Translations under genes and position numbers: made by a program
Notes under the pieces: generated by a model
Seen by the model: the letters and a program-made list of their open reading frames with translations, nothing else
What the model was told of the DNA's origin: nothing
Database searches by the model: none
Origin: a bacterium BMS3Bbin05
GTDB lineage: Bacteria > Nitrospirota > Thermodesulfovibrionia > Thermodesulfovibrionales > BMS3Bbin05
Assembly (NCBI GenBank): GCA_002897855.1
Contig: BDTO01000022.1
Span: 1-33,632 of the forward strand
DNA length: 33,632 nt
Direction: 5' to 3'
Part shown: in pieces, positions 8,235 to 16,087 of the stretch
How the letters are laid out: each line of letters begins with the position of its first letter
Numbering within the stretch: position 1 is the stretch's first letter

Positions 8235-10226
8235 TTATGAAGACAGAAGGGCCTTTGCCCTTTTGACTATATTATTCACCGTAAAACCGAATTTTTCAAA
8301 TATTATCTTTGCGGGGGCAGAGGCGCCGAATCGGTCGATGCCTATAACATCACCCTTCAACCCGACGTATTTATACATGCTCAGTGAGGAAGCTGCCTCA
8401 ATGGCAAGCCTCTTTTCAACATCGGGAGGCAGAACTTTATTTTTATATGCCGTGCTCTGCTGTTCGAAGAGCTCGAATGATGCCATATTGACCACCCGTA
8501 CCCTTTTCTTTTCCCTCGAAAGCTCTTTATATGCTTCGATGGTAAGCGGGACTTCGGAACCTGAGGCTATAAGAATTATCTGTGGCTTGCCCTTGCATCC
8601 GGCCAGAATGTATCCACCTTTTTTTACACCGGTGGCAGATGAATATTTCCTCCTGTTAATAACGGGGAGTTTCTGGCGGGTGAGTATGAGTGCGACGGGA
8701 CCGTCTTTGTGTTCAAGGGCGACCTGCCATGCCACCGATGTTTCATTCGCGTCGGCAGGACGGATGAGCGTAAGACCGGGCATCGCCCTGAGACTGGGGA
8801 GATGCTCTATGGGCTGATGTGTAGGGCCGTCTTCACCGAGACCTACGGAATCATGAGTAAAGACATAGACAACCTGTGATCCCGTAAGGGCCGAAATCCT
8901 TATTGCCGGTCTCATATAGTCCGAAAAGATAAGGAATGTACCTCCGTAAGGTATGAGCATTTTGCTTAAGGCCATACCGTTAAGGATTGCACCCATTGCG
9001 TGTTCCCTGACACCAAAGTGAAGATTCCTGCCTCCTTTTTTTGTGCCGAAATCAGGATATTTATTGAGATAAGTATTGTTTGACGGTGTAAGGTCCGCCG
9101 ACCCGCCGATAAGTTGTGGAAGATAATCAGCTATATGGTTGAGCACCTTGCCGGATGCACTTCGTGTTGCCATGGGCCCGTCTTCAGGTTTAAACATGGG
9201 GAAGTAATTCCTGTATTCTGATCCGTTATTCCGTTTCTGCATCATATTCCACTGTTTTGCAAGGGCTGGATATTTCATCTTGTATTTCCTGTACAGATCA
9301 TTCCACTTTTTTTCTGCCTGTCTGCCCTTTGCAACGGCCTTCCGGAAACAGGCCAGTGCATTTTTTGGTATATAGAACTTCCTCTTGGGCCAACCAAGAT
9401 TTTCCTTTGTGAGCCTCAGTTCTTCTTCACCCAGAGGGGAACCGTGAACACCGGAGGTGTCATGCCTGTTCGGGCTTCCGAACCCTATATGTGTCCGTGC
9501 AATTATAAGGGAAGGCTTCTTTGTCTCTTTCTGCGCCTTCCTTATGGCGGCTTCGACTTCCATTAAATTATTGCCGTCTACCTTCTCAACATGCCAGTTA
9601 TATGCCCTGAAACGTGCTCCTACATTTTCTGTAAAGCTCAGGTCTGTGGAACCGTCAATGCTTATCTTGTTGTCCGAATACAGATATATAATTTTACCGA
9701 GTCCGAAATGCCCTGCAATGGAGGCGGCCTCCGAAGATATGCCTTCCATCATGTCGCCGTCGCTCGTTATGGCATATATAAAATAATCAACAAGCTTGCT
9801 CCCGGGTTTATTGAACATCTCGGCGAGATATTTCTGGGCGATCGCCATTCCCACGCCGGTGGCAAATCCCTGCCCGAGGGGGCCGGTGGTTGTTTCGATA
9901 CCGCATTCCGGACAGTATTCGGGATGGCCGGGGGTTTTGCTATTCCATTGCCTGAAGTCTTTTATATCATTCAAAGATATGTTATGTCCCGTCAAATGAA
10001 GCAGGCTGTACAGGAGCATCGAGCCATGACCGGCAGACAGGACAAACCTGTCCCTGTTCTGCCACAACGGGTTTTTGGGGTTATGTTTGAGAAACTTTGT
10101 CCATAATACATAAGCCATTGCTGCGTCGCCCATGGGCATGCCGGGATGACCCGAATTTGCCTTTTGTACTGCATCAGCAGATAGCATTCTGATGGTATTT
10201 ATACACAATTCATCGATGCTCTTCAT
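8235..10226 (-). CDS. tkt: Transketolase
   Basis: 663 residues, normal for a full-length transketolase, the thiamine-diphosphate enzyme that moves two-carbon units between sugar phosphates. The sequence shows an N-terminal substrate-site segment (SGHPGMPMGDAAM), the GHGSMLLYSLLHL region, the ThDP/Mg motif GDGMMEG-type (here SDGDMMEGISSEAASIAGH, ending near SDN), and the pyrimidine-domain segment VGLGEDGPTHQPIEHL. The frame is open further to ATG 10301, but ATG 10226 (MKSIDELC) has GGAGG seven bases upstream and matches the family N-terminus. It is the first gene of a tkt-rpiB unit. Confidence 0.95.
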   Translation of the reverse strand: MKSIDELCINTIRMLSADAVQKANSGHPGMPMGDAAMAYVLWTKFLKHNPKNPLWQNRDRFVLSAGHGSMLLYSLLHLTGHNISLNDIKDFRQWNSKTPGHPEYCPECGIETTTGPLGQGFATGVGMAIAQKYLAEMFNKPGSKLVDYFIYAITSDGDMMEGISSEAASIAGHFGLGKIIYLYSDNKISIDGSTDLSFTENVGARFRAYNWHVEKVDGNNLMEVEAAIRKAQKETKKPSLIIARTHIGFGSPNRHDTSGVHGSPLGEEELRLTKENLGWPKRKFYIPKNALACFRKAVAKGRQAEKKWNDLYRKYKMKYPALAKQWNMMQKRNNGSEYRNYFPMFKPEDGPMATRSASGKVLNHIADYLPQLIGGSADLTPSNNTYLNKYPDFGTKKGGRNLHFGVREHAMGAILNGMALSKMLIPYGGTFLIFSDYMRPAIRISALTGSQVVYVFTHDSVGLGEDGPTHQPIEHLPSLRAMPGLTLIRPADANETSVAWQVALEHKDGPVALILTRQKLPVINRRKYSSATGVKKGGYILAGCKGKPQIILIASGSEVPLTIEAYKELSREKKRVRVVNMASFELFEQQSTAYKNKVLPPDVEKRLAIEAASSLSMYKYVGLKGDVIGIDRFGASAPAKIIFEKFGFTVNNIVKRAKALLSS

Positions 10227-10541
10227 GTAAGATCCTCCGGTATCTGTTTTTTCAGGTATCTGCAGGTTTATGCCTTTTATGGGACCAGGTTGTGCATACA
10301 TAGTACAAAATGTATTGTTGTTAAATCAATTATAGACCATTTACCATTAACGGGGGATTAGGGATTGGGGTGTTTACGGAGACGTCTCTTGTGCGGGTTC
10401 AAGTTTGTAACCTGAACCTCATTTTTTCTATTGAAACCGCCCTTTATTTATTCAGTCAGGCCGGAAGAAAAATATCAGGAGTCCCGATAAATCGGGGCTC
10501 CCGCAGAAGTTACCTATTGTGACTAAAGATTAACTTTAATG

Positions 10542-10668
10542 AACTCGTAAAAAGTCAGAAATACTATATTCTGTCATTCTGAACTTGGCTCAGAATCTAT
10601 ATAAATCAACGACTTATGAGACCATGAAACAAGTTCAGGGTGACAATCAGGGTCTTTTTACGAAACCA
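10542..10668. repeat. Inverted-repeat element bounded by CGTAAAAAG/CTTTTTACG
   Basis: The left end, AACTCGTAAAAAGTC, and the right end, GGTCTTTTTACGAAACC, are inverted copies. The inside again carries the CATTCTGAACTTGGCTCAGAATC and CCATGAAACAAGTTCAGGGT hairpin modules seen in the 1569 and 28223 elements. It is followed directly by a second element with the same type of end (10684-10833). Confidence 0.6.
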
Positions 10669-10683
10669 TCAACTTTGACAAAT

Positions 10684-10833
10684 GCGTAAAAAGTCATAAA
10701 TTGTCCCCCCGGCGCAGGATAACCGCCCCACCCATCCTCCCCTTGGCAAGGGGAGGAGAGAGGAGGGGTCAGGGAGAGATTCTTCGACAGGCTCAGAATG
10801 ACAGAAGAACCTTAATACACTTTTTACGAATCC
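10684..10833. repeat. Second CGTAAAAAG/CTTTTTACG-bounded element
   Basis: The left end GCGTAAAAAGTCAT and the right end CACTTTTTACGAATCC form inverted repeats. The interior holds the CCTCCCCTTGGCAAGGGGAGG palindrome and TTCTTCGACAGGCTCAGAAT. It is tandem to the preceding element and has no coding capacity. Confidence 0.55.
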
Positions 10834-10962
10834 ATCAAATACAAGAATAAAAAATTTGTTGACAACTGTGTTTTTTAGTGATAAGTTTGATATATAAATA
10901 CTAACTGATACTAAATTTAATAACGTACTTTTGTACATGTTTTATTCTACATTTATAATTAG

Positions 10963-11104
10963 AGTCTGTGTATAAACTGCTGTTTTATATTTTTGTCATA
11001 CCCGAAGTCTGTAGTCGGGTATCCAGAAGTTACTGAAAAGAATAGATTCCGGCTTAAGGACTGCCGGAATGACAGATAGAGAGATTGACTTTATACACAG
11101 ACAC
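10963..11104. mobile_element. MITE-like element with 7-bp target-site duplication
   Basis: The ends are inverted copies: GTCTGTGTATAAA starting at 10964 and TTTATACACAGAC ending at 11102. The element is flanked by the direct repeat TAATTAG at 10956-10962 and 11105-11111, as left by transposition. The interior has a CATACCCGAAG...CGGGTATCCAG hairpin and ATTCCGG...CCGGAAT. It sits about 45 bases before the hydrogenase small-subunit start and may separate or supply its promoter. Confidence 0.75.
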
Positions 11105-11150
11105 TAATTAGTCTGTTTTTTCTTGTTAATCACTAGAAAAGGGAGGCAGT

Positions 11151-12224
11151 ATGGATTTTTCATCCGAGATCGAGAAAAGAGGTGTTTCACGGCGGGATTT
11201 TGTCAAATTCTGTACGGCCATGGCAGCTGCTCTTGCTCTTCCTTCAACGTTTGCTTCGAAGATAGCCGAAGCGCTTGAGAAGGCACAGAGGACGCCGCTC
11301 ATCTGGCTTGAATTCCAGGATTGTGCCGGGGATACCGAGGCCCTGCTGAGGGCCACAAAACCGACTGTCGCAGAAATTATTCTTGACGTGCTTTCGGTAG
11401 ATTACCATGAAACCATAATGGCTCCGGCAGGACATATGGCCGAAAAGTCGAAGAACGATACTGTGAAAAACTTCAGGGGCAAATACATAGCGGTTGTCGA
11501 GGGTTCCATACCTGTAAAGGATGGAGGCATTTACTGCTGCATAGGTGGAAAGTCCGCTGTAGACATTATAAAGGAGGTATGTGGGAGTGCCCTTGCGACC
11601 ATAGCGGTCGGCACATGTGCTACTTATGGCGGCATACCCGCCGCGGATCCGAATCCGACCGGAGCTGTGGGGGTCAAGGGTGTCATTCCCACCGCCACTG
11701 TGGTAAACATTCCCGGGTGTCCGATGAATGTAGAGAATCTGACGGCTACAGTAGTGCATTTTCTGACATTCGGTTCCCTGCCGAATCTTGACAGCCTCGG
11801 CAGGCCGCTGTTTGCGTTTGGAGAGAGAATCCATGACCATTGTGGGAGAAGGGCCCATTTTGATGCCGGACAGTTCGTCAGGCGATGGGGAGATGAAGGC
11901 CACAGGAACGGCTGGTGTCTGTATGAGATGGGTTGTAAGGGACCCGAGACCTTTCATAATTGCCCGGTTGTCAAATATAACGAAGGAACCAGCTGGCCGG
12001 TCCAGGCAGGGCATGGATGCCTCGGGTGTTCCGAGCCCATGTTCTGGGACAAGATGTCGCCGTTCTACAGGAGACTTCCGAATGTACCGGGCTTTGGTGT
12101 CGAATCTACAGCCGACAAGATAGGCGCGGGGCTTGCCGTAGCAACGGCGGCCGGTCTTGCAATACACGGAATCGGCAGGGCTATAAGCAAGAAGGGTTCT
12201 AAGGATAAAGAATCTGCTGAGTAA
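11151..12224 (+). CDS. hyaA: [NiFe] hydrogenase small subunit, Tat-exported, membrane anchored
   Basis: 357 residues; carries the iron-sulfur clusters that pass electrons from the [NiFe] site to the membrane. The start ATG follows GGGAGG. A Tat signal is present (SRRDFVKF, residues 13-20, then a hydrophobic stretch). Cluster ligands visible are Cys58, Cys156 (GTCATYGG) and Cys190 (IPGCP) for the proximal cluster; His228, Cys231, Cys256 and Cys262 for the distal; Cys271, Cys290 and Cys293 for the medial. The usual proximal CxxC is CAGD, with Asp61 where the second Cys should be. A C-terminal hydrophobic helix (about 323-342) fits anchoring beside the cytochrome b encoded at 17803. Normally the large-subunit gene follows at once; here it is 3.85 kb away. 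Confidence 0.95.
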   Translation: MDFSSEIEKRGVSRRDFVKFCTAMAAALALPSTFASKIAEALEKAQRTPLIWLEFQDCAGDTEALLRATKPTVAEIILDVLSVDYHETIMAPAGHMAEKSKNDTVKNFRGKYIAVVEGSIPVKDGGIYCCIGGKSAVDIIKEVCGSALATIAVGTCATYGGIPAADPNPTGAVGVKGVIPTATVVNIPGCPMNVENLTATVVHFLTFGSLPNLDSLGRPLFAFGERIHDHCGRRAHFDAGQFVRRWGDEGHRNGWCLYEMGCKGPETFHNCPVVKYNEGTSWPVQAGHGCLGCSEPMFWDKMSPFYRRLPNVPGFGVESTADKIGAGLAVATAAGLAIHGIGRAISKKGSKDKESAE

Positions 12225-12292
12225 TAATATTTTGGTGTTTTTAAGTGGGATTATAAAAACTCTAAATGGGTTTTCTTGAGCCGGAAGGTTTG

Positions 12293-12355
12293 CGAGGAAA
12301 GGTAATAAAGAGGTATGGGCCTGTCTGCGTGCCACCGTATAGGACGGAGGAGTGA
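12293..12355 (+). pseudogene. C-terminal relic of a third tandem copy of the exported beta-sandwich protein
   Basis: Reading from 12311 gives RYGPVCVPPYRTEE then TGA (12353-12355), nearly identical to the end of the intact copy at 13797 (RYEPICVPPYRTEE then TGA). Some similarity extends back to about 12293 with stops in it. The following GAGGGAGG serves as the ribosome-binding site of the next copy. This is what remains of a deleted gene in a tandem array. Confidence 0.75.
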
Positions 12356-12370
12356 GGGAGGATTGGTGTT

Positions 12371-13092
12371 ATGAAGTTTAAGAGACATGGGCTTATAGCA
12401 TTTTCGGTAATTATTGGGATGATTCTGCTTTTTAATGGAACGTCATGGTCAGGAGGGGTTGTCTTTGAAGAGACAAAGGTGGTGATAGAGACAGGTCATT
12501 TAGCAGAAAAGGAGTTTCAGTTCAGTGTGTCTGGAGCTAAAAAGGGAAGTACTGGCTATATGTATACAATGGAGATGAGAAAGGCAATGAGGTAAACAAT
12601 GGCTTTGTATGGCTAAATGGAGAGAGTGTGGTAACACCCAAGGAACTTCATAAAAAGACATCAAGGGTTGTAAAGGATGTATACCTGAAAGAGGACAATA
12701 TACTAAAGGTAAAGGTAAAAGGCAAGACAGGTACCTTTGTAGAGGTGTCCATCTACAAGGCAGAGTTGAATGTGCCTGTATGTAACAGAACCTGTGATTT
12801 GGAAGGTTCTAACCTCGGCCCACCTTATGGGATCCTCCTTTACTGGAGCAGAGAGGTAGGGACCAAGGAATATATCTTTTATCGTGCATTTTCATCAAAA
12901 GGGCCATGGGAAAAGATATTTGATCTTCCTGGCGATTACTGGAGTGGAGCAGCAGTGGATGTTACCCCCTATCTTACAGAGAGAGAGCATTGTTACAGGA
13001 TAGAGGCAGTGAATGAAAAGGGAAGGGTCATAAGAAAGTATGAGCCTGTCTGCGTGCGAGGTATAGGACAGAGGACTGAGGGAGGTAAATAA
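12371..13092 (+). pseudogene. Exported beta-sandwich (Fn3-like) protein, copy 1, frameshifted
   Basis: It starts at ATG 12371 with a signal peptide (MKFKRHGLIAF... hydrophobic ...SWSGG) and matches the intact neighbour at 13093 all along. Near 12535-12550 the run GGAGCTAAAAAGGG has two more A than needed, so the zero frame runs into TAA at 12593-12595. Reading on in the -1 frame gives the homologous GKYWLYVYNG..., then FVWLNGESVVTPKEL and on to TAA 13092. The second half keeps all family motifs (KDVYLKEDN, VSIYKAEL, GPPYGI, YRIEAV). It is either a recent pseudogene or expressed by -1 slippage on the A-run (AAAAAG). Function is unknown; the paralogue suggests a secreted structural or binding protein. 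Confidence 0.75.
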
Positions 13093-13797
13093 ATGTCTGT
13101 TAAGAAGCTATTAACACTTTCATTAACATTATTTTTGAATATTATTTTATGTTCAACTTTTCTATATGCAGGTGAGAGGGTGTTTGGGTATGAGAAGGTC
13201 ATAATTGAGAAAGGCCATTCGTTGGAGAAGGAGTTTCAGTTTACAGTACCTGGAGCGAAAGGGAAATACTGGCTAAATGTGCAAAATGGGAACAAGGATG
13301 GTTATCAGGTAAACAACGGTTTTGTATGGCTAAATGGAGAGAGAGTGGTAACGCCAAAGGATTTTCACAGGAAGGTCTCAAAAGTTACAAAGGATGTATA
13401 CCTGAAAGAGGACAATACACTGACGGTAAAGGTGAGAGGCAGGGAAGGTTCTTTTGTAAAGGTATCTATCTACAAGGCAGAATTGAATCTTGGGGTGGAT
13501 AATAGGAAGATGGACTTAAGCGGGATCAATGATGGACCGCCTTATGGAATAAGACTTTACTGGGAAAGGGATGACAGGGCAGAGAAATATATTTTCTATC
13601 GAGCATACTCAATGGATGGGCCATGGGAGAGGATTTATTCCATTGGTAAGGGATTCCTGACAGGTGCAGCAGCAGACAGCACCCCCTATCTTACAGAGAG
13701 AGAGCATTGCTACAGGGTAGAGGCGGTTGATAAAAGAGGACAGGTGATCAGGAGATATGAGCCAATCTGCGTGCCTCCGTACAGGACAGAGGAGTGA
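13093..13797 (+). CDS. Exported beta-sandwich (Fn3-like) protein, copy 2, intact
   Basis: 234 residues with an N-terminal signal peptide (MSVKKLLTLSLTLFLNIILC..., cleavage likely after LYAG). The first half (about 30-135) is a beta-rich domain with FVWLNGERVVTPKDF and VSIYKAELNL. The second half has GPPYGIRLYW, YIFYRAYSMDGPWE and EHCYRVEAVD, the spacing of a fibronectin type III-like fold. No catalytic residues stand out. It begins directly after the stop of copy 1 and ends 4 bases before the next gene, so the block is one transcript. It ends in TGA. The base composition is visibly more A/T than the hydrogenase genes around it, consistent with insertion of this block. I do not recognise a named family. 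Confidence 0.75.
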   Translation: MSVKKLLTLSLTLFLNIILCSTFLYAGERVFGYEKVIIEKGHSLEKEFQFTVPGAKGKYWLNVQNGNKDGYQVNNGFVWLNGERVVTPKDFHRKVSKVTKDVYLKEDNTLTVKVRGREGSFVKVSIYKAELNLGVDNRKMDLSGINDGPPYGIRLYWERDDRAEKYIFYRAYSMDGPWERIYSIGKGFLTGAAADSTPYLTEREHCYRVEAVDKRGQVIRRYEPICVPPYRTEE

Positions 13798-13801
13798 GGT
13801 G

Positions 13802-15466
13802 ATGGCTGTTAGGAGACATGTAATTCCTGTTATGTTTTTTGTCATAGTGGGTATAGCCATTTATTCTCTCTCCTTTGCCCAGGGGCCTCGGTACAATACG
13901 CCGTATATGAGTAATGAATGGTATCTCACGGGGTGCAATACATTCAGCTCTGCTGAAGATGTATACGCCTTTCTTGACAGATACGGTAGCTTTCTTGCGA
14001 ATGAAGCTTTTAAGGATGTTGATGGCGTCATTATAAACCCTGCACAACTTATCTGGGATGCTGCCCAGACAAATGGTGTAAGTGTTGAGCTATTGATTTT
14101 TACACTCGAGAAGGAACAGAGGGCGATTACAACATCAAAGAGATTACCGAATTGGCGTCTTAAGAAGATCATGGGTTATGATCCAGGATATAATTATCCA
14201 GAACGCCATACTACGGTGCGTGCTCAGACTGATTGGGCGGCCTGGCAGTTTAAAAGGTACTTGGGTAAAAAACAATTGAATTATCCTCTCTGTAATGGTG
14301 AAACAGTGGGTGGATGGCGTGTTGGTATACCTAAAATGACAACTGATAATGATCCTAAAGAAGGAGGTTGTCCTGAATTAGAACCTTTATATGTAACTCC
14401 TGCAAACTGTGCAGTGGCTGCCCTGTTCACCTATACACCTTATGTAGGCCAGTACTGGGGCGGTTGCTACAAATCCGGGGGCAATTCCTTATTTGAACCC
14501 ATCTGGGAGAAGAGATTCCACTTCTGCATGCCCATTATTTATGTGGCAAATTACTGGGGGAGTACGGTCTCTGTGATTGATGCTGGAACTCTAACCGTAA
14601 AGAAGAATATCCCTGTGTCTTCCGGGCCAAGGAGGATTGCGTTCAGCCCTGGAGGAAGACATGCCTATGTGACATGTTCTGAGGCAAATCGGTTGGCTGT
14701 GATAAATGCTGAGACCGGGAGTGTAATTAAGAACATTCCTGTTGGAGATTTCCCGTACGATGTTGCGGCGAGCCCTGATGGGAAAAAGGTCTATGTGACA
14801 AATCTGGATTCAGAAACCATGTCGGTTATAGATACCGGGACCCTTTCTGTGGTCAAAACCATATTCGGACTCAGGGGACCGAGGGCTGTTCATACTATTG
14901 GAGATGCCTCTGCATATCGTGTGCTTGTAGGCATACATATACCTCCATCTTTTATTAATGATCCTGTCTTTATCTATGACCCTGTGACGGATGAATTCAT
15001 CGAAAGCGTGATTGTCGGGAAGATACCGGTAGATATGGACTCTCACAGGGGGAAGGCTATTTCAGAAGATCCGTTTGTCTATGTGTCCGACCTTATCCGA
15101 AATCCATTAGATTATGACTATGATTTAATGGTAATAAGGGTTGGTGACCCGAATGTCCCTGGTGATTATTCAGAACTATATGGTCGTATTATTACCGACA
15201 GGCCAAACTTCAACATAGAGGTAGACCGGAATAAGGTATATGTCTCATCCGGTACGGAAAAGGTCTCGGAATATCCATTTTTGAGTGATGTGAATGAATG
15301 GAATTACTACATTGATTCACCAAAGGGTATTGCAAGGGCAGGCAATAAGCTCTTTGTCAGTTCCTCTTCTGAGAACAGTGTATATGTGTTTGATGAGGTT
15401 ACAAGGTCACTTATTACAATAATCCCTGTGGGAGATAGCCCTGCAGGAGTTGCGTTAAGACCTTAG
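13802..15466 (+). CDS. Exported lysozyme-like domain fused to YVTN beta-propeller
   Basis: 554 residues from ATG 13802; an in-frame upstream ATG at 13757 lies inside the previous gene and would spoil the signal peptide. A signal peptide (MAVRRHVIPVMFFVIVG...LSFAQ) is followed by a domain at about 30-240: GVSVELLIFTLEKEQ (91-105), MGYDPGYN, TDWAAWQFKRYL, then YTPYVGQYWGG and FEPIWEKRF. This order resembles a lysozyme/transglycosylase-like domain in secreted cell-wall proteins where LQKEQ carries a conserved Glu (here Glu103 or Glu105). From about 243 come YVTN/NHL-type beta-propeller repeats: IIYVANYWGSTVSVID, AYVTCSEANRLAVINAETG, VYVTNLDSETMSVID. Such propellers usually bind partners or the cell wall. 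Its role inside a hydrogenase operon is unclear. Confidence 0.75.
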   Translation: MAVRRHVIPVMFFVIVGIAIYSLSFAQGPRYNTPYMSNEWYLTGCNTFSSAEDVYAFLDRYGSFLANEAFKDVDGVIINPAQLIWDAAQTNGVSVELLIFTLEKEQRAITTSKRLPNWRLKKIMGYDPGYNYPERHTTVRAQTDWAAWQFKRYLGKKQLNYPLCNGETVGGWRVGIPKMTTDNDPKEGGCPELEPLYVTPANCAVAALFTYTPYVGQYWGGCYKSGGNSLFEPIWEKRFHFCMPIIYVANYWGSTVSVIDAGTLTVKKNIPVSSGPRRIAFSPGGRHAYVTCSEANRLAVINAETGSVIKNIPVGDFPYDVAASPDGKKVYVTNLDSETMSVIDTGTLSVVKTIFGLRGPRAVHTIGDASAYRVLVGIHIPPSFINDPVFIYDPVTDEFIESVIVGKIPVDMDSHRGKAISEDPFVYVSDLIRNPLDYDYDLMVIRVGDPNVPGDYSELYGRIITDRPNFNIEVDRNKVYVSSGTEKVSEYPFLSDVNEWNYYIDSPKGIARAGNKLFVSSSSENSVYVFDEVTRSLITIIPVGDSPAGVALRP

Positions 15467-15475
15467 GATGCAAAA

Positions 15476-16087
15476 ATGAGGTTAGATATTTTGAAGGCAG
15501 TCTTATTGATATTGGTTTTTTTGCTGACAGCGCCTGTATTTGCAGCGGGTGGCGATTTGCGGGATATGGAAGATAGTCTCAGGAATGACCCGGCCAACCC
15601 CGAGATTGCCATCAACGTAGCGCTTGGTTATTGTGATGGCGGTGAGATGGCGAGGTGCCTGGATGCTATGGCTTATGTGATAGCGCTTGACCCATCGTAT
15701 GTATCTCAATGTAAGAAATATCTGGAGCGATATGGATATTCACTCAATGAGGATGAATTAAGGGAGGATTCAGTTGGCGAGGCAGTAGATATGATAGATG
15801 CCGAGATACAACTTTTTAGATATGACAGGATGAGAGAGCCTGATGACAAAGATATCGAGAAGATTTTGAGCAAATCACCTTTTAATGTATTGAAAAACCC
15901 GTATACAGGAAGGTCTATCTTTATGCAGGATGATTGGGGGGGTGATGTGGAAATTATAATTATACCTTTAAATGAAGGAGGTGTGATGGTAAAGGGATAT
16001 AAGAGGATTAGGATGAAAGGTGATAGGAAGGAAGTATTAGAGAGATCAGGAAAAATTACTAAAGGGGGTGCTTTATGGCAAAAATAG
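15476..16087 (+). CDS. Exported hypothetical protein, TPR-like N-terminus
   Basis: 203 residues. A signal peptide ([26 protein letters not shown]) is followed by a short helical repeat segment ([27 protein letters not shown]...MAYVIALDP) with TPR spacing, then an acidic region and a C-terminal beta-rich part. It starts 9 bases after the propeller gene. Its 3' end overlaps the hydrogenase large-subunit start by 13 bases and its last codons contain that gene's ribosome-binding site (AAAGGGGGTG), which would couple the two translations. The C-terminus may therefore be a junction product rather than the original end. No family recognised. Confidence 0.65.
   Translation: MRLDILKAVLLILVFLLTAPVFAAGGDLRDMEDSLRNDPANPEIAINVALGYCDGGEMARCLDAMAYVIALDPSYVSQCKKYLERYGYSLNEDELREDSVGEAVDMIDAEIQLFRYDRMREPDDKDIEKILSKSPFNVLKNPYTGRSIFMQDDWGGDVEIIIIPLNEGGVMVKGYKRIRMKGDRKEVLERSGKITKGGALWQK

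Larger units (their letters stand above)
10227..11150. repeat. Long gap with several inverted-repeat elements upstream of the hydrogenase operon
   Basis: About 920 bases without a convincing gene. It holds a GGAGTCCCGAT-AA-ATCGGGGCTCC hairpin at 10478-10501 (11-bp stem with one G-T pair), two elements bounded by CGTAAAAAG-type inverted repeats (10542-10668 and 10684-10833), an A/T-rich stretch at about 10840-10960 that includes TTGACA at 10859-10864 without a well-spaced -10 box, and a MITE-like element with target duplication at 10963-11104. The hydrogenase promoter must lie somewhere here, but I cannot place it. Confidence 0.6.

Noticed and set aside
10669-10938. Minus-strand frame of 89 codons in the gap upstream of the hydrogenase
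   Set aside because: It translates repeat elements (CCCTTGGCAAGGGG palindromes and CGTAAAAAG ends), has no ribosome-binding site and no protein-like pattern.
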